A model generated the notes under the pieces. It worked only from the letters and a program-made list of their open reading frames with translations, had not been told where the DNA came from and ran no database searches. 64,000 bases of DNA from Isoperla grammatica (taxonomy: Eukaryota > Arthropoda > Insecta > Plecoptera > Perlodidae), in contig OX246740.1 of NCBI GenBank assembly GCA_945910005.1, positions 481,917 through 545,916 of the forward strand, given 5' to 3'. Made by a program: the position numbers and the translations under genes. Shown piece after piece: positions 35,073-48,358 of the stretch (the first letter of the stretch is position 1; every line of letters starts with the position of its first letter).

Positions 35073-37256
35073 AGTCGTTCATCCAACTACCACTCAAACA
35101 AAGTTACCGTTAAAACTAATAACCACGTAATATTTGGGGGTATTTACCAAACCACTACGTCTACATTAGTTATTATTTTGTTTAAATTTACCTAATTAGT
35201 GGGACTATGTTCCTAAAAAGATGGCTCCCCCAGCGTATCTCGTACCCATCTGGGACCCAGCCACAGGCGACGCGAGATCCGATAATGCGTTTCGAGTAAA
35301 TAGTAATGATGAGTGAGAGAAAATATGCTAAAAAAAATATGCTAAAATATATGTATTATATTGTATTACAATTATAAAAGTACACTATTTATTCATAATG
35401 CAAATTTTTTTAGTTTAAAACAAATGTGTTAGCTTTTTGATTGCATTATAAATTGATTATTAAAGCTAAATTTTTAAACTTTGGCCCTATAATCCATTTA
35501 CCCCGTATATACCTTCCCAATTGTTAAATTGAGAAATATTAATATGGAATAGTGAAATATTTACAAGTTTTTGGAATTTCACTTGAAGTTCTTTATACAC
35601 TTATAATTTAGAATCGAATAAAACCCATACCAGCCATTGAATTATTCCTTTTTTACACCTTATAGAAGTCCACCGAGGACTCAGCTCGTGGTAACCTGCC
35701 CAAGGCTATTTTTCAAATTTCAAACACATCGACATTGCATTTTTCACAAGCATAAAAATTTGTGTTCGCTAGCTCCACTCGATCAAGCAGACTTGTCTCG
35801 TTGACCGAGAAAGAAAGCAGCAATGCCTATAACCTCACAAGGTGGACCGAACTTGACCCATTCCGAATTACAGAAGTGAAAAAACTAAATTGACTTATAC
35901 GACCTACGCTAACATCCATCATAAGCGTTCGTTAAGCCCACGTGGAGGACGTGATCGCAATCACTGATCGCGACCGGTTGAGCTCCAATTTATGAACACA
36001 CAACTTTCATGAGAAACAGCTTGACGATGACAGAGATGTAAGGTTGGTGATATCTCATAAACCATGAGGAGAAACGGAAGATACGGAGAACATGATTCAA
36101 CTGAATATCTTAGCTTGATCGTTGATGAAGAATGCTGAGAGTCACGCGTGTATTGGCCTGGCTGTATCTTCTCATGAAAGAGCGAACAAATGGAAGTTTT
36201 GAAGTCATCCTATATAGCCAGTATGCAAATATGTAGCCTACGCACATTCGCGTCGGATAATGACTTGTACACAAAGATTTCAGAAAGTAAACCTTCCATG
36301 TTTTGCACCTGTTACTCTATCGACTTCCCCCGTCAAATCTGGAAATTACTACTGAACATAGTTCAAACTTACAAAGTAGTAAAAACAGAAAATGTTATAA
36401 TTTTGTAAGTGCTGAACGCTAGACATTACCGCTGTTCTCACTACTGAAGTGCTAAGTATTGAAGTACTCTTTCACTTGCCTGTAAGCCATTGAAATCAAC
36501 AAAAATGAATATCACCCCTTTACCATTATTACATCGTATCGTTTATAACAAAAAGAGGGGAAGTTGACGGCATCCATCAAAGAAGGGTCGCCAAGAGCAA
36601 CATGTTGAAACGTGCATGATAACAGTTCGATAACGCCATCGGTTCGATTATCCTCGCTCCATAAACTCCATGGATGGGGTGAGCCAGCTATAGGGAGGGC
36701 ATGATCCAACAACATCTTTGGATCATGTATAGAGTATATTCACATAATGCGCATGGCTGCCATACTGGAGGCCCCCATGGCTTGTGATTGGGAGATAATT
36801 GTTACAACGTTTCAGGTGGCGTTTGGTGCAAAGTTAACTGCTCTCTAACTTTGGTTTGCTATTATAACTTGAAACCAACATAAATAAACGCCTTCATCTA
36901 GATTATTCATTTAATCGTTAACAATGACATAATACGCTAATCATTTTCGTAAACTTTATCGAGAGATATAGGTGCTCAAATTCTCATGTTTTGTAGAAAG
37001 CTAGTACGTAGTAAGTTAGTAGTGTAGTAAGCTTCTTCTATTGAGAGCTCAAATGTAGACACAGAATTTCTCGTCACGTGAATACTCGCTATACTACTTC
37101 TTCAACGTTATTGGCAGCCATTGTCATACATAAGCTGTTAAATGAATGAATAAAATATATATATATTTATTTTCAACTCCTTTGCTAGAGTTGTATGCTC
37201 GTTGTTGCTGCTTTGCGAAGTCACTGCGGGCAGTACGGGGCGAGAGCGCGACTTAC
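35073..37256. other. 5' part of the long Myo18 intron, no gene seen
   Basis: AT-rich, ORFs below 75 residues and unrecognisable. The Myo18 donor GTAAGT lies at 37251-37256 on the minus strand. Confidence 0.6.
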
Positions 37257-39041
37257 CTCTAGCTTGAGCGAGCTGAGCAAACTGTCGCAGATCGCCTCGT
37301 GCAGATCCCTGTAGAGCGCCGACCCCGAGCCCGGCTTCCTGTTGAGCGCCGCGTCGTACACCTCGGCCCACTCGACCTTGGGCACCCCTGCGAGAGTCCG
37401 CGACGGTCGCCGCGCGAACTGACTCTTGGGGATCCTCGGAACGGGGGTGCGCCCGACGACGGAGACGTCCGGTTTAGAGTTCCTCCTCGCGACGCCCACC
37501 ATCTTAACGGGGGCCGTTGTCGGCTTGCCCTGCACCGCCTCGCGCTTCACAGACTTCGGCGGTGGCGTCCGCTTCGTGTCCCTTGTCACTTCCTTGACGT
37601 CGAGGGCTGGTTTACGACTTCCTTCATCGGCCGCATCCGTCCCCTGTTTTACGACCTTCAGTTCCGGACACTTTGAACCGTTCTCCTTCACAACCGACGC
37701 TTTCGGTTTCTTACCGACGACAACTTTAGCCACCACCTTCGACCCTTTACTAAAACCGTTCTCCGTGAATCCAGAGGAAACTTGTTTCTTCACCTCACTC
37801 TTGGGTGAACTATCCATTGACGCTGGGACGGCGACGTCGGGGGCGTTGACACTCTTGCGCGCGACGCCGTCCACGTGCTCGGCGATGCGCTGGTTGCGTT
37901 TCTTGCGGCGCAGACTCAGCCGATTGGTGATCTGCTCGATGCCCTCCATGGCGAGCGTCGAGCCCGCGTCGTTAAGCGCGCACAGCCGCTTGAGCATCTC
38001 GCCCTCGGACACGGCGGTCACGTGGCAGCGACACTCACAGCCCGCGTCGTTAAGCATCTCGCCCTCGGACACGGCGGTCACGTGGCAGCGACACTCACAG
38101 CCCGCGTCGTTAAGCATCTCGCCCTCGGACACGGCGGTCACGTGGCAGCGACACTCACAGCCCGCGTCGTTAAGCATCTCGCCCTCGGACACGGCGGTCA
38201 CGTGGCAGCGACACTCACAGCCCGCGTCGTTAAGCATCTCGCCCTCGGACACGGCGGTCACGTGGCAGCGACACTCACAGCCCGCGTCGTTAAGCATCTC
38301 GCCCTCGGACACGGCGGTCACGTGGCAGCGACACTCACAGCCCGCGTCGTTAAGCATCTCGCCCTCGGACACGGCGGTCACGTGGCAGCGACACTCACAG
38401 CCCGCGTCGTTAAGCATCTCGCCCTCGGACACGGCGGTCACGTGGCAGCGACACTCACAGCCCGCGTCGTTAAGCATCTCGCCCTCGGACACGGCGGTCA
38501 CGTGGCAGCGACACTCACAGCCCGCGTCGTTAAGCGCGCACAGCCGCTTGAGCATCTCGCCCTCGGACACGGCGGTCACGTGGCAGCGACACTCACAGCC
38601 CGCGTCGTTAAGCATCTCGCCCTCGGACACGGCGGTCACGTGGCAGCGACACTCACAGCCCGCGTCGTTAAGCATCTCGCCCTCGGACACGGCGGTCACG
38701 TGGCAGCGACACTCACAGCCCGCGTCGTTAAGCATCTCGCCCTCGGACACGGCGGTCACGTGGCAGCGACACTCACAGCCCGCGTCCTCGTCCAGAGACT
38801 CCGGCTTGGAGTTGCGCTGCGGCGACACGAGCGACTCTCGGCCGCTGTCGGTGTCGCTCAGGTCCAGCGACGCCGGCCGTCCCGACGCCGACGTCTTCTC
38901 CACGCCGCACCCGTGGAACGCGCCCGTGCACGTCCTATGGTGGCGTCGCACCATCTCCGTCTTCGAGGGCCGCGGCTGTCGCACTGACCCGTCCGGTCCG
39001 CCGCGTAGAGACGCCTCGAAAGCTTTATTTATCTCCCACAT
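37257..39041 (-). CDS. Myo18: Myo18 N-terminal exon with 13 Cys-rich 20-residue repeats
   Basis: This is a 595-codon exon. I start at ATG 39041 (MWEINKAFEASLRGG; A at -3). The frame stays open upstream, so a spliced 5' extension is possible. It ends SSLLSSLKLE at CTAGAG before a consensus donor GTAAGT and joins the 12409-12603 exon in phase 0. Order: residues 1-85 are Ser/Arg-rich, including LDLSDTDSGRES. About 86-360 hold 13 copies of DAGCECRCHVTAVSEGEMLN, in blocks of 4 and 9 that each end in KRLCAL. Then comes a basic stretch LSLRRKKRNQRIAEH, a long Lys/Ser/Pro-rich disordered part with PKVEWAEVYDAALNRK near its end, and YRDLHEAICDSLLSSLKLE before the motor. No PDZ domain is seen. High GC and CpG content set it apart from its flanks. 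The link to Myo18 rests on splice phase, the WAEVYD..L motif and position. Confidence 0.82.
37964..38786 (-). repeat. in-frame 60-bp coding repeat inside the Myo18 exon
   Basis: Thirteen 60-bp units run without a nucleotide change that I can see, except that the last unit of each block carries an extra 18 bp (GCGCGCACAGCCGCTTGA on the plus strand, coding KRLCAL). Every unit encodes C-x-C-x-C-H plus an acidic S-E-G-E-M-L tail, so the protein gains four Cys/His ligand-type residues per unit. Confidence 0.95.
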
Positions 39042-40867
39042 GTTCAACACTTTCAAAACGACTTGTCTTATTATTGGCTGGTTTCTATATACGCGCGGTT
39101 ATAATCCGTACAACCAGGTCAAAGGAATTCATCGGCCGTCGGACGAATCTTATGGTATAATTTTTTGTTTGTTGACGACGGACCACATGTTTGTTTACAA
39201 AAGAAATAAATGGGCAACTTTCTTTCGGACGTGGTATACGCGCGAGACGTTGCGTAACCTCTTTGTTGGCAAGTGGCTTATTTCGACCTGTCCTCAATCC
39301 GAATCACTTGACACATATATTTTGATCCGTGGGTGCAGCGATTTATATGAATGAACATGTAAACCTTTCCTGATTTACCTGGAACTCTTTAGTCACATAC
39401 GACTCTCGCAATGGTCTCGCCTCGATACCTTCTGTGAGCGCTTATGAGTGGCATTTACCTGTGGTTTCATTCGACACCGAATTGCAACATAATCTAATAT
39501 ACGCGATTTTCAGCGCCACATGCACATTTTGCACAAAATTACAATGATATTTTTCAACAAGTTATCGATTACACATATTGTATATGTTAACAACGATGAA
39601 ACAGCCCATTTGATAAATTTCGAAACGGCAAAAGTTTCACAGTGGGCCCATACAAAATACGGAAAACTCACAAACGATTTACTTTACGTTTATGAAGTTT
39701 TCTACGGGCTTTGCTTCTAAAAAAAAGAAAAAACACGATTTAATTATAATAAGACACCCGAAGAATTAAAAATCAACATTTTGATTTTCACTTTCGCACA
39801 TTTTCACCGTCAACGAAACAAAAATCGAAACCTTAAAACATTTCACAATAAAAAAAAAACGCCAATATTCCAAACTTCTTTATCTTGAAATGTCAAAAGC
39901 ACAGTGCGCACATGTCGGCGACGATGGTAGGTGTGTTCACTGTGGACGGCTCCACCGCGCGTGCAACTGGCCTCGCGGACAGATCTCAACTGAAAGCGCA
40001 AGTGTTTGTGTTCTTCGCCTCCACAGTCCACTCCAGTCTCGCTCCTGGGTTCGTTGGCTCGCGACCACACTCGTCCGTCCGTCGTAAGCCACTTGAAACA
40101 TGACAAGCTCCCCAATACGTCCAGACCAGGGGTGGCGAAACATCGCCACGCAGACATATAACAATCTGTATACTTCAAAGTCGTTTCCCAGCATTCAGAG
40201 AATTATAAGCAGAAAAATGCCCTATAGATGCTTCTTTTATCATGTTAGACATCTCCCCCCACCAAACTGATCAACTGACAACACTTTCTCTCCGTGAAAC
40301 ATCATAATCCCAAATCCCGTGAAGTTCGGATTTATTATTATTTCTCATTCATTACTACAGTAAATTTACTGTAATAAAGTACCTATATTTTGTGAAACGT
40401 TTTCAGGCCTGGACAGAGTAAAATCAATAATTTGTAAATAATGGTACTCGCACTCAAAAAAAAAAGGTTCGCAATAGCTGACAGACATACAAACTACCTT
40501 CTACAAATTCATTTCCCCTCGAAATCTTTGGCAACTTGGTACGTGGTAAAAAAAAGACAACAATCGTGCAGTGCATTAATTCGCTCACGTACATAATGCC
40601 GCATTGATTCCCGGAGACGGTGAATTTAGAAGCAGAAACTTTTTATGGGGGCGACATTCCCGACAGGTGAGTGTTGCAAATACAACGATCTTGTGCTAAT
40701 ACACCCACCGATTACAAGCCTGAATATCTTGCTAGGGTAATCGAGACGATTCATGGCGAGAAAGACTACCTGTATAATGAAGTATTTTAAAGTTTATAGT
40801 ATCAAGCATAACATCTATCAATGCCTAACTACCAAGAACAATTAACAACAATAATAATGACTACAAC
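39042..40867. other. upstream of the visible Myo18 start; no exon supported
   Basis: 39900-40130 is GC-rich and open in several frames (72-111 residues) with no recognisable product. It could be a 5' exon, a CpG-rich promoter-like patch or a repeat. The rest is AT-rich. Confidence 0.45.
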
Positions 40868-41618
40868 TAGGAAAACGCTCTGTTTGACGCGTTGATAAGC
40901 GAGCGCGTCAATATCTACGAACTTTCTGGCGAAAAGTTTTCAATGCTAATACGAACAACAATTAACAACAATTCAAGAATGCGCATTGCAAAAATTTTTC
41001 TTATTTCCATGGATATTATACTTTCCGACATTGTTGTATGCAGTGCAATGTGCGTTGCTAAGAATTTTCGTGGTCATGTTTTCAACACGGTCCGCCACCG
41101 TTACTAACACTTATTGACAGCAATAGAAATGTAATTTCTGCCTCTAATACGTATCGAATCGCGTTTACATTAGTATATTAGTGACCGGACAAAAATTTAC
41201 TATCAGATAGCCACCTCACATTTTGCCGTTACTGCGTTTTAGAAAAATATTTTCGAGTAACTTTCGTGTAACTTTTCCAATATTTATCAGATCGCCATTA
41301 CATTAACTTATTCGTGACCGGAAAAATCTGTAAAAAAATCTGGCTATCTCACATTTTGCCGCCATTTTGTTTCAGAAAAATATTTTGCAGTAACTATGAA
41401 GTAACTTTGTAACTTTTCGAACGATTTTGCCTCAAAACTATACACCTTCAATCCACATCGAGGCTTGTAGATGGTCCAAATTTCAAGTTGATCGGACTTT
41501 CCGTTCGACCGCTATCGACGGACATAAAAAAAAAAAAATAAAAAAAAAAAAATAAAAAATAAAAAAAATAAAAAAAGAATGAAGTGCCATAAGAGTCAAG
41601 TGGAAACGCTCGCTTCGC
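40868..41618. repeat. dispersed repeat family, copy 2
   Basis: Same family and orientation as 7361-8085, with about nine bases in ten matching by eye. The A-rich stretch is longer here (A/AAAT runs at 41527-41576). The 71-residue frame at 40892-41107 is not conserved in copy 1. Confidence 0.8.
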
Positions 41619-44520
41619 TCGCTTAATTACCAACAATTCCCCTTGATCTGCCCAAGTAACTTCGAAGGGACAACTGTAGGCCTACAGTTGCGTCAAGCCT
41701 CATACTTTAGCAACGATGTGAACTGAGGCGATGAGTGGGCGAGATATATTAATCAACACCGCACGACATCCAAATTCCAAACCCAAAGCCAGAATGAAAG
41801 TGGTAATCAGGGGACGCTGATAATAGCGTGTTGCTATAATCGATTTGGAGATGGACTAACAGAATTGGTGAACGGGAGGGAAACGTGACGAACTGACCTA
41901 GGGACCCATCCGAACATCTAAACGTGATATATGCTGCATACAGGCGACTCAAGACACCTCACACCCACCAAGGACACCCAAGTTGCGTGGGAGGACAAGG
42001 AAGGGGAGGTGGCAAGGCTTGTTCTGATTGTTAATGACGATGATGATGATTGATGGGGGAAGGGTGGTGTGACACCAAGGAGTGATACCACACAACATGC
42101 CTATGCCACTGAAGCTCGGCCATAGGTACCTCAAGAGACCCAACAAAATAATTAATTACATCAATGGTTTCGTTTTTATTTGTTGCCTTCCCACTTCCTT
42201 ATAATTGACTTTCAGTGGAGGACGTTCAGGGTGCGAATTGACAGGAGGAGGGGGGGAATTGGGGGGGGGGGGGGGGGGGGATTTACCTTTCTCTGGTAAT
42301 CTTATCCCTGGCTCTGTTTTACTGAAAGGTATCCCCGCCGAGGATGGCTAAATCCCCAACTCATCTTAAGTGGCTATCTCGTAACGCTAATAAATAATGC
42401 GTACATTTACACATATATTCCTAGCCGGGAAATGTTTGTACATTAATATAATATCCCCACAAGCCCGCGCGTGTTTTTTGCACACACATTTCGTTGGCAT
42501 ACGATCGATCAGTGATTGAAATTACTTATTTTTCTAATCAATAATATTAATTTTCTAATAATATTTTTCTAATCATACATCAAGATAAAGAAACTATAAA
42601 GACAACCATGGTTTTAAGTATTTTTCCATTTACTTTTCTATTCTTTATTGTGTTATTTGTGTTGAAACTAGTCGCCCTCTTATTGGCCAGTTTTCTCACA
42701 ACAATGTTTTGGCGGGCCGGGGTGGGTATATGTAGAGCGAGCTGGACAAGGGCTGTAGCTCAATGGTTCAGATATTCTTGTCGTTCACACATAACACTGT
42801 TGCTTCGGTTATGCCACTTGTGACTCTCTCGCAGAAGTTCGGTTATGCCTGCCACTTGCGTCTCCTGCCTAATTTCTGATCTGAAAATAAACCACCCTGT
42901 TATTCAACCTACGTCACGATTTTCATTTTACCAAAATTACCTACCAAATCATCGAGTTTATGACCGTCTGGAACGAGTCTATGACCACCTGGAACTTCGG
43001 GAACTTCCAGTATATGACCGTCTGGAACTTCGAGAACTTCCAGTCTATGACCGTGTTGACCTCCGAGCGTCTGTAGTATATAGTTTCCCTTGGCATCTCG
43101 ACGCTTGACTGTTCCTAGCGTTCTCCTCCGGCTCCGGCAGCTCATAGCCACCTTTCCACCCCCCGCGAGCCCGCGTGCAGGATCGTCGTATACGATGGTG
43201 TTGCAACAATTAATAAACCAAACAAATGGCCTCTCAGATCGTTTTTCGAGGGCAATGATACTCCAGAAATAATGTTAATTCCGATTGAAATGATTCCGAG
43301 GGGTGCTCAACTTCGCGTAAAAGGGATCAAGCACGGGGGTTTGGGGGGTGGAACCCCCCAAAAATAGCGGCGCAGGCGAAACATTTTAAACCCCGTGCTT
43401 TAGAGTGCGTTTGGTGCGTTCTAGAAAAAGAGTAGCGTGAATGCAATGCTAAAATAATGCATTTGAAATATATTAATAATGCCAAAAAACATTATTTTAA
43501 TCACCTTGATTGTATCCTAGATGAAAATAGAAACATAATCCCAAACAAAATTTAAAAACCTTTTATTTTTTTAAATTGAGACCTCAAAACTCTTGATATA
43601 TATATATAGGTCTAATTTTTCTTTTAGACAGGATAATTGTAGGGGTACGCAGCACCCCTTCAAACAATCCGATGGGTGCTTCAGCCCCTGCGCACCCACA
43701 TAGTCGGCGCCCTTAGATGGCGAGGTCAGTGAGGTGGAACATAGGAAACAGGCTCATCATGCACAACGAAGAGTGTAGTCCCATGAATGAGAGATAAATG
43801 TATGCAAGAATATGGTTTACATTATATGTATAATGACGAACGTTAGGATTTTAGAACATGAGTTGATACCTTGGCCAGCCCTCGGTAAACCTCTCATGCA
43901 GCTAACTTGCCGGGAAGAAAACACGTATGGTTGCCAGCTACAGGGAACCAACACTTGTATTTGCACAACACTCGTAGCTTAAATAACACGTGTGAGCTTA
44001 TCAGTCAATGGCTGGAGGCATGGGCTAAATGCGGACAAGCCCCCTCCGGATATAACCCATACTTCCTAGTTTCGACCTCATGGTGATACGATAAACAATC
44101 AATGGCTAAACCATTTCTCAATGGGACCATAGAAATTTAAACTTGAAAGTACACAAATTTGCAGACGTAAGATTGCATTACTGCCATTTATAGCATACGG
44201 GTCTACAACGCGTAAATTAATAAAATATACTGCGTCGAATATATTATATGCTTCTGATTTTTCGTCATTAGTCTATTTAAGTGAGGGTGTATTCCCTTAT
44301 TCAATCCGTCGGTCTAGACCGCTCGTCGTTGTCACATGACTGGTCGTCTCGGAATACGGATATGATTTCAGACAACGACCGGTCATGAAAATGGCGGCGA
44401 AGTTTAGCCAAAGCCTCAATTACATATTTTATCACAGGTGATGTATTTGAAACTGTTAGCTTACATAATACCATAGGGGAGTAGGCCTACTAGATACGCT
44501 TTAAATGTATAGTCTGGCGC
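41619..44520. other. repeat-derived intergenic or intron DNA, no gene
   Basis: Contents: a SINE-like tract near 41755-41790 (CGACATCCAAATTCCAAACCC, a relative of the 16.9-kb SINE); a poly-G run at 42259-42281; a tRNA-like A-box segment TAGCTCAATGGTTCAG at 42756-42771 without a B box; short tandem units of TATGACCGTCTGGAACTTCG at 42958-43075; and a transposon-end-like patch GGGGTTTGGGGGGTGGAACCC at 43338-43362. No host coding sequence is seen. Confidence 0.5.
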
Positions 44521-44717
44521 GTATTATTATCATTGTCATTGTCATTGTCATTGTTATTGTCATTGTCATTGCCATTGTCATTGTCATTGTCATTTTCATT
44601 TTCATTGTCATTGTCATTGTCATTGTCATTGTCATTTTCATTTTCATTTTCATTTTCATTTTCATTTTCATTTTCATTTTCATTTTCATTTTCATTTTCA
44701 TTTTCATTTTCATTTTC

Positions 44718-44758
<41 letters not shown>

Positions 44759-44800
44759 ATTATTATTATTATGGTTATTATTATTATTATTAATGCCATT
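44521..44800. repeat. CATTNT hexamer microsatellite ending in (ATT)n
   Basis: The array passes through blocks: mostly CATTGT, then CATTTT, then CATTAT, then ATT, with a few mixed units near the left end. All frames are open through it, giving meaningless ORFs on both strands. Confidence 0.95.
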
Positions 44801-45681
44801 CCATTTCATAATGCGCGCACTTTTTAAACCACGAATGGAGCTGACCGGCCAAAATCTTCGGTTGGCTTGGGAAACGCATTTGGTCGCGGCCAGCGTCAAC
44901 CAACATTTTAATATAACTTTGTTTTAATTTTAAAGCATCGTTAGAAAGTGATAATCATCTTCCAAATTTGATTGAAGAATGCCGTGACTGTAACCTACCT
45001 CAAGGTTCTTTCTAAGGTAAACGTATATAGGCATTATAATAACCATTTGCCTATTGACTAACTGCAACCTCATAAGACTAGGACGGAGTCTGTCCCATCA
45101 ACTGATGACTGAAACTCAAGAGTAGTGGATAAGGGTGGCCGTGGACGCGATATACCCACCTTAGAAATTCACCAACCGGAGCTTTTTACCGAATGTCTCA
45201 ATTAGAACCGCGCCTGCTATTCCAACACAAGCCTATATTTGGTACCGAATATGGCGAAACCGACTAATTTAATTGGCATTAGTCGTAAGTCGTTAGTAAT
45301 TAGGCATTAGTACGGTCTTCGGTGTAGCCTAAAAGCGCTATGCGAGAGTTGAATCTGCTGCGGAAATGCCAATTCTACAGACGTGTGAGATGGGTGCGGA
45401 AGACCCAAGCGCGGCCTTGGTGCGTAATTTGAATATAATTTATGACAATTGGCTTGTCTTACTCTATGCAACTGCTATCAATCATAGTGGCCGAGGATTA
45501 TAACGTGCGTGCGGACGGTAAGGTAATAGTTGGAGAAGGTATCATAGAATAGAGATGATTTAGCACGTGTTAAAGAGTTTGGCTGCAGGAGACGAAGTCT
45601 GGCAAGTGAATCAAGGCATGACGTCGTTCTGTCAGTGATACAACACTGGACCCCTTTGATGGAACGATTCAACAGTACAAC
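44801..45681. other. no gene seen
   Basis: Unique-looking sequence with no recognisable ORF or repeat. Confidence 0.5.
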
Positions 45682-46137
45682 AGTTCATTGGTATTGCAGG
45701 CCAGTATATTGAGTCGGGTACAACAGTAGTCAGTGTGCTGTGATCCATTGCCGTTCATTCGTATTGCAGGCCAGTATATTGAGTCGGGTACAACAATAGT
45801 CAGTGTGCTGTGATCGATTGCCGTTCATTGGTATTACAGGCCAGTAAATGAGTCGGGTACAACAGTAGTCAGTGTGCTGTGATCGATTGCCGTTCATTGG
45901 TATTGCAGGCCAGTATATTGAGTCGGGTACAACAGTAGTCAGTGTGCTGTGATCGATTGCCGTTCATTGGTATTGCAGGCCAGTATATTGAGTCGGGTAC
46001 AACAGTAGTCAGTGTGCTGAGATCGATTGCCGTTCATTGGTATTGCAGGCCAGTAAATGAGTCGGGTACAACAGTAGTCAGTGTGCTGAGATCGATTGCC
46101 GTTCATTGGTATTGCAGGCCAGTATATTGAGTCGGGG
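45682..46137. repeat. about 70-bp tandem array, 6-7 copies
   Basis: The unit has GTTCATTGGTATTGCAGGCC, AGTATATTGAGTCGGGTAC and AGTCAGTGTGCTGTGATCG. Two copies are 2 bp shorter (AGTAAATGAGTCGGG). Confidence 0.92.
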
Positions 46138-47593
46138 TTATTTCCATTTCGACTAGTTTTGAGTTCAGGACAACTGTTTATGTTCTGATTTGGGTTCTTT
46201 ACTTGTTTTAGTTCAGTTCGGTTTAAAGCATCCTAATTATTTTGTACAACTCTCGGCCCAAGACAACTATTTCGGTAAGAGTATAGGTTGAGCCGGTTCG
46301 ACGCAGATGTATTAAACAGGTAGATCTACAATCTACATGGAATACAAAATATAAAACAACATAGGATACGTTACGTTATGGACGGTCAATGATAACGCGT
46401 TTCCTTTACACGATACTATGTACTTACAGTAAAATAATTCTGAAATAAATTAAATTATTCACTCGGGCCAATGCCCACTACTGTTTCTATAAACAGAAAA
46501 ACGAATTTTAACATTAGAGCACCAAACACGGCTTAGAATCAATTAGTTGCCATGCTCTGCTATCGAAAGCCCGCAACAGTGCTCCATCAATTCAATTCCA
46601 ATCCAGCCAAAACATTTCAACCCGATCGAAGCCGCTTTTTCCGGCGTCACAAAAACCGGGCACATTCCGGGGTGGAAAGACTCTTTGTCTCCAGGCAGAG
46701 TTGGCCAATGGCACAGACCACGGCCGCTCCCTGCCCACCTGTGGCCCTCCTACGCGCGACAGACGGTGACGAATGTCACAACCTCATGAAATCAATCTAC
46801 AGGAAATCACGCGATCAGAACCGATATGGGTGGATCTACTTACAAAAGACCTTCAGGTTTCAGGCTAGAGACGCATGCCACACTTCGTAAAGTCTACTTG
46901 ATTCAAACACGCAAACCACCACCATGTTGCGACTTACTTTCCCAAAGAAAAAGATTTAGGTTAAAATGCACAGTCGATAGAATCTGTATACATACAAGCA
47001 TGCTTTTCCAGTCGCCTTGTACGACAGGCAGGGCTATCCTGGACATACTCTACCCCGTCCCCACACGGGATGATCAAACCAACAGCGGAAGTCGAACTCG
47101 CGTACTTCATAATTACTCTCGCGTGTTACTCGTTGCACTGAGTTCCATCAAATGCTCAATGTCCTTATCACATTCCTAACGACTCGATGGAAAATAAAAT
47201 GTGAAAACCTTCTAACATCGACCAATACGAAAACGACTTTTCTGGAATTTATGTTAGTTAGCTCTAGCAGCGACCTTCAATTTGAGGCTACTACTACATG
47301 TATTGACATGTTTGTTTCTTCTGAAATACCCATAAAAGGGAACCGCCAAAGATTGCATAGCTGAGTCGAGGAGATCAATGCCGCGTCGTATACGCGTCAA
47401 CTCCACGGCCAGGAACATTATACATGACTACCGAAGAAACCCTCGCGTCGAGGATGTAAACGCAGTCTTGCAGTCTTGAGGATCTTTCACATCGAACATA
47501 TTTACAGGTATCTAACCTTGAATGTCATTTTAAGAAAATAATCAAATTAATTCTGTTATTGACTTTTTAGGGTAACTGTTTGGCTCTACATTA
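46138..47593. other. no gene supported; tRNA-like SINE trace
   Basis: Overlapping frames at 46547-46890 and 46826-47179 (80-117 residues) have no recognisable domain. On the minus strand at 47078-47145 an A-box-like ACTCAGTGCAACGAGTAA and a weak B box GAGTTCGACTTCC recall the SINE at 19.06-19.13 kb. Confidence 0.45.
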
Positions 47594-48028
<435 letters not shown>

Positions 48029-48358
48029 TTTTTTTTTTTTTTTTTTTTTTTTTTATTGATAACCATGTTCTGTACAATACAATCATTAAATAAACATTCG
48101 ATATCCCACAAAGCTAAGTACATAGCTTGTCTGTGGGTTATATACCAATGAAAATAATAATATGGACTAAGTTACGGACAAAGATGAACATGCTGCGTAA
48201 TGCAAATACAATATACAGAATACCTTACAATTCAAAACAAACAAACAATCACTAACTTATCTTTAACACCTACATATTACTACACACTGCAATTAACGAA
48301 GGGTTATACATGGCAAAGACAAAAACACCGACGATACTAATAATGAAAATATAATAAA

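Noticed and set aside
34068..35195. 375-residue plus-strand ORF of repeated MRSAILLVLTVGG
   Set aside because: Stop-free 60-bp repeat gives long frames on both strands; no splice or domain evidence.
37426..39354. 642- and 370-residue plus-strand ORFs opposite the Myo18 exon
   Set aside because: Shadow frames of a GC-rich repeated exon; the minus frame has splice sites and joins the motor exons in phase.
46547..47179. Gene of unknown function in overlapping 80-117-residue frames
   Set aside because: No domain, no consistent frame, and a SINE trace in the same stretch.
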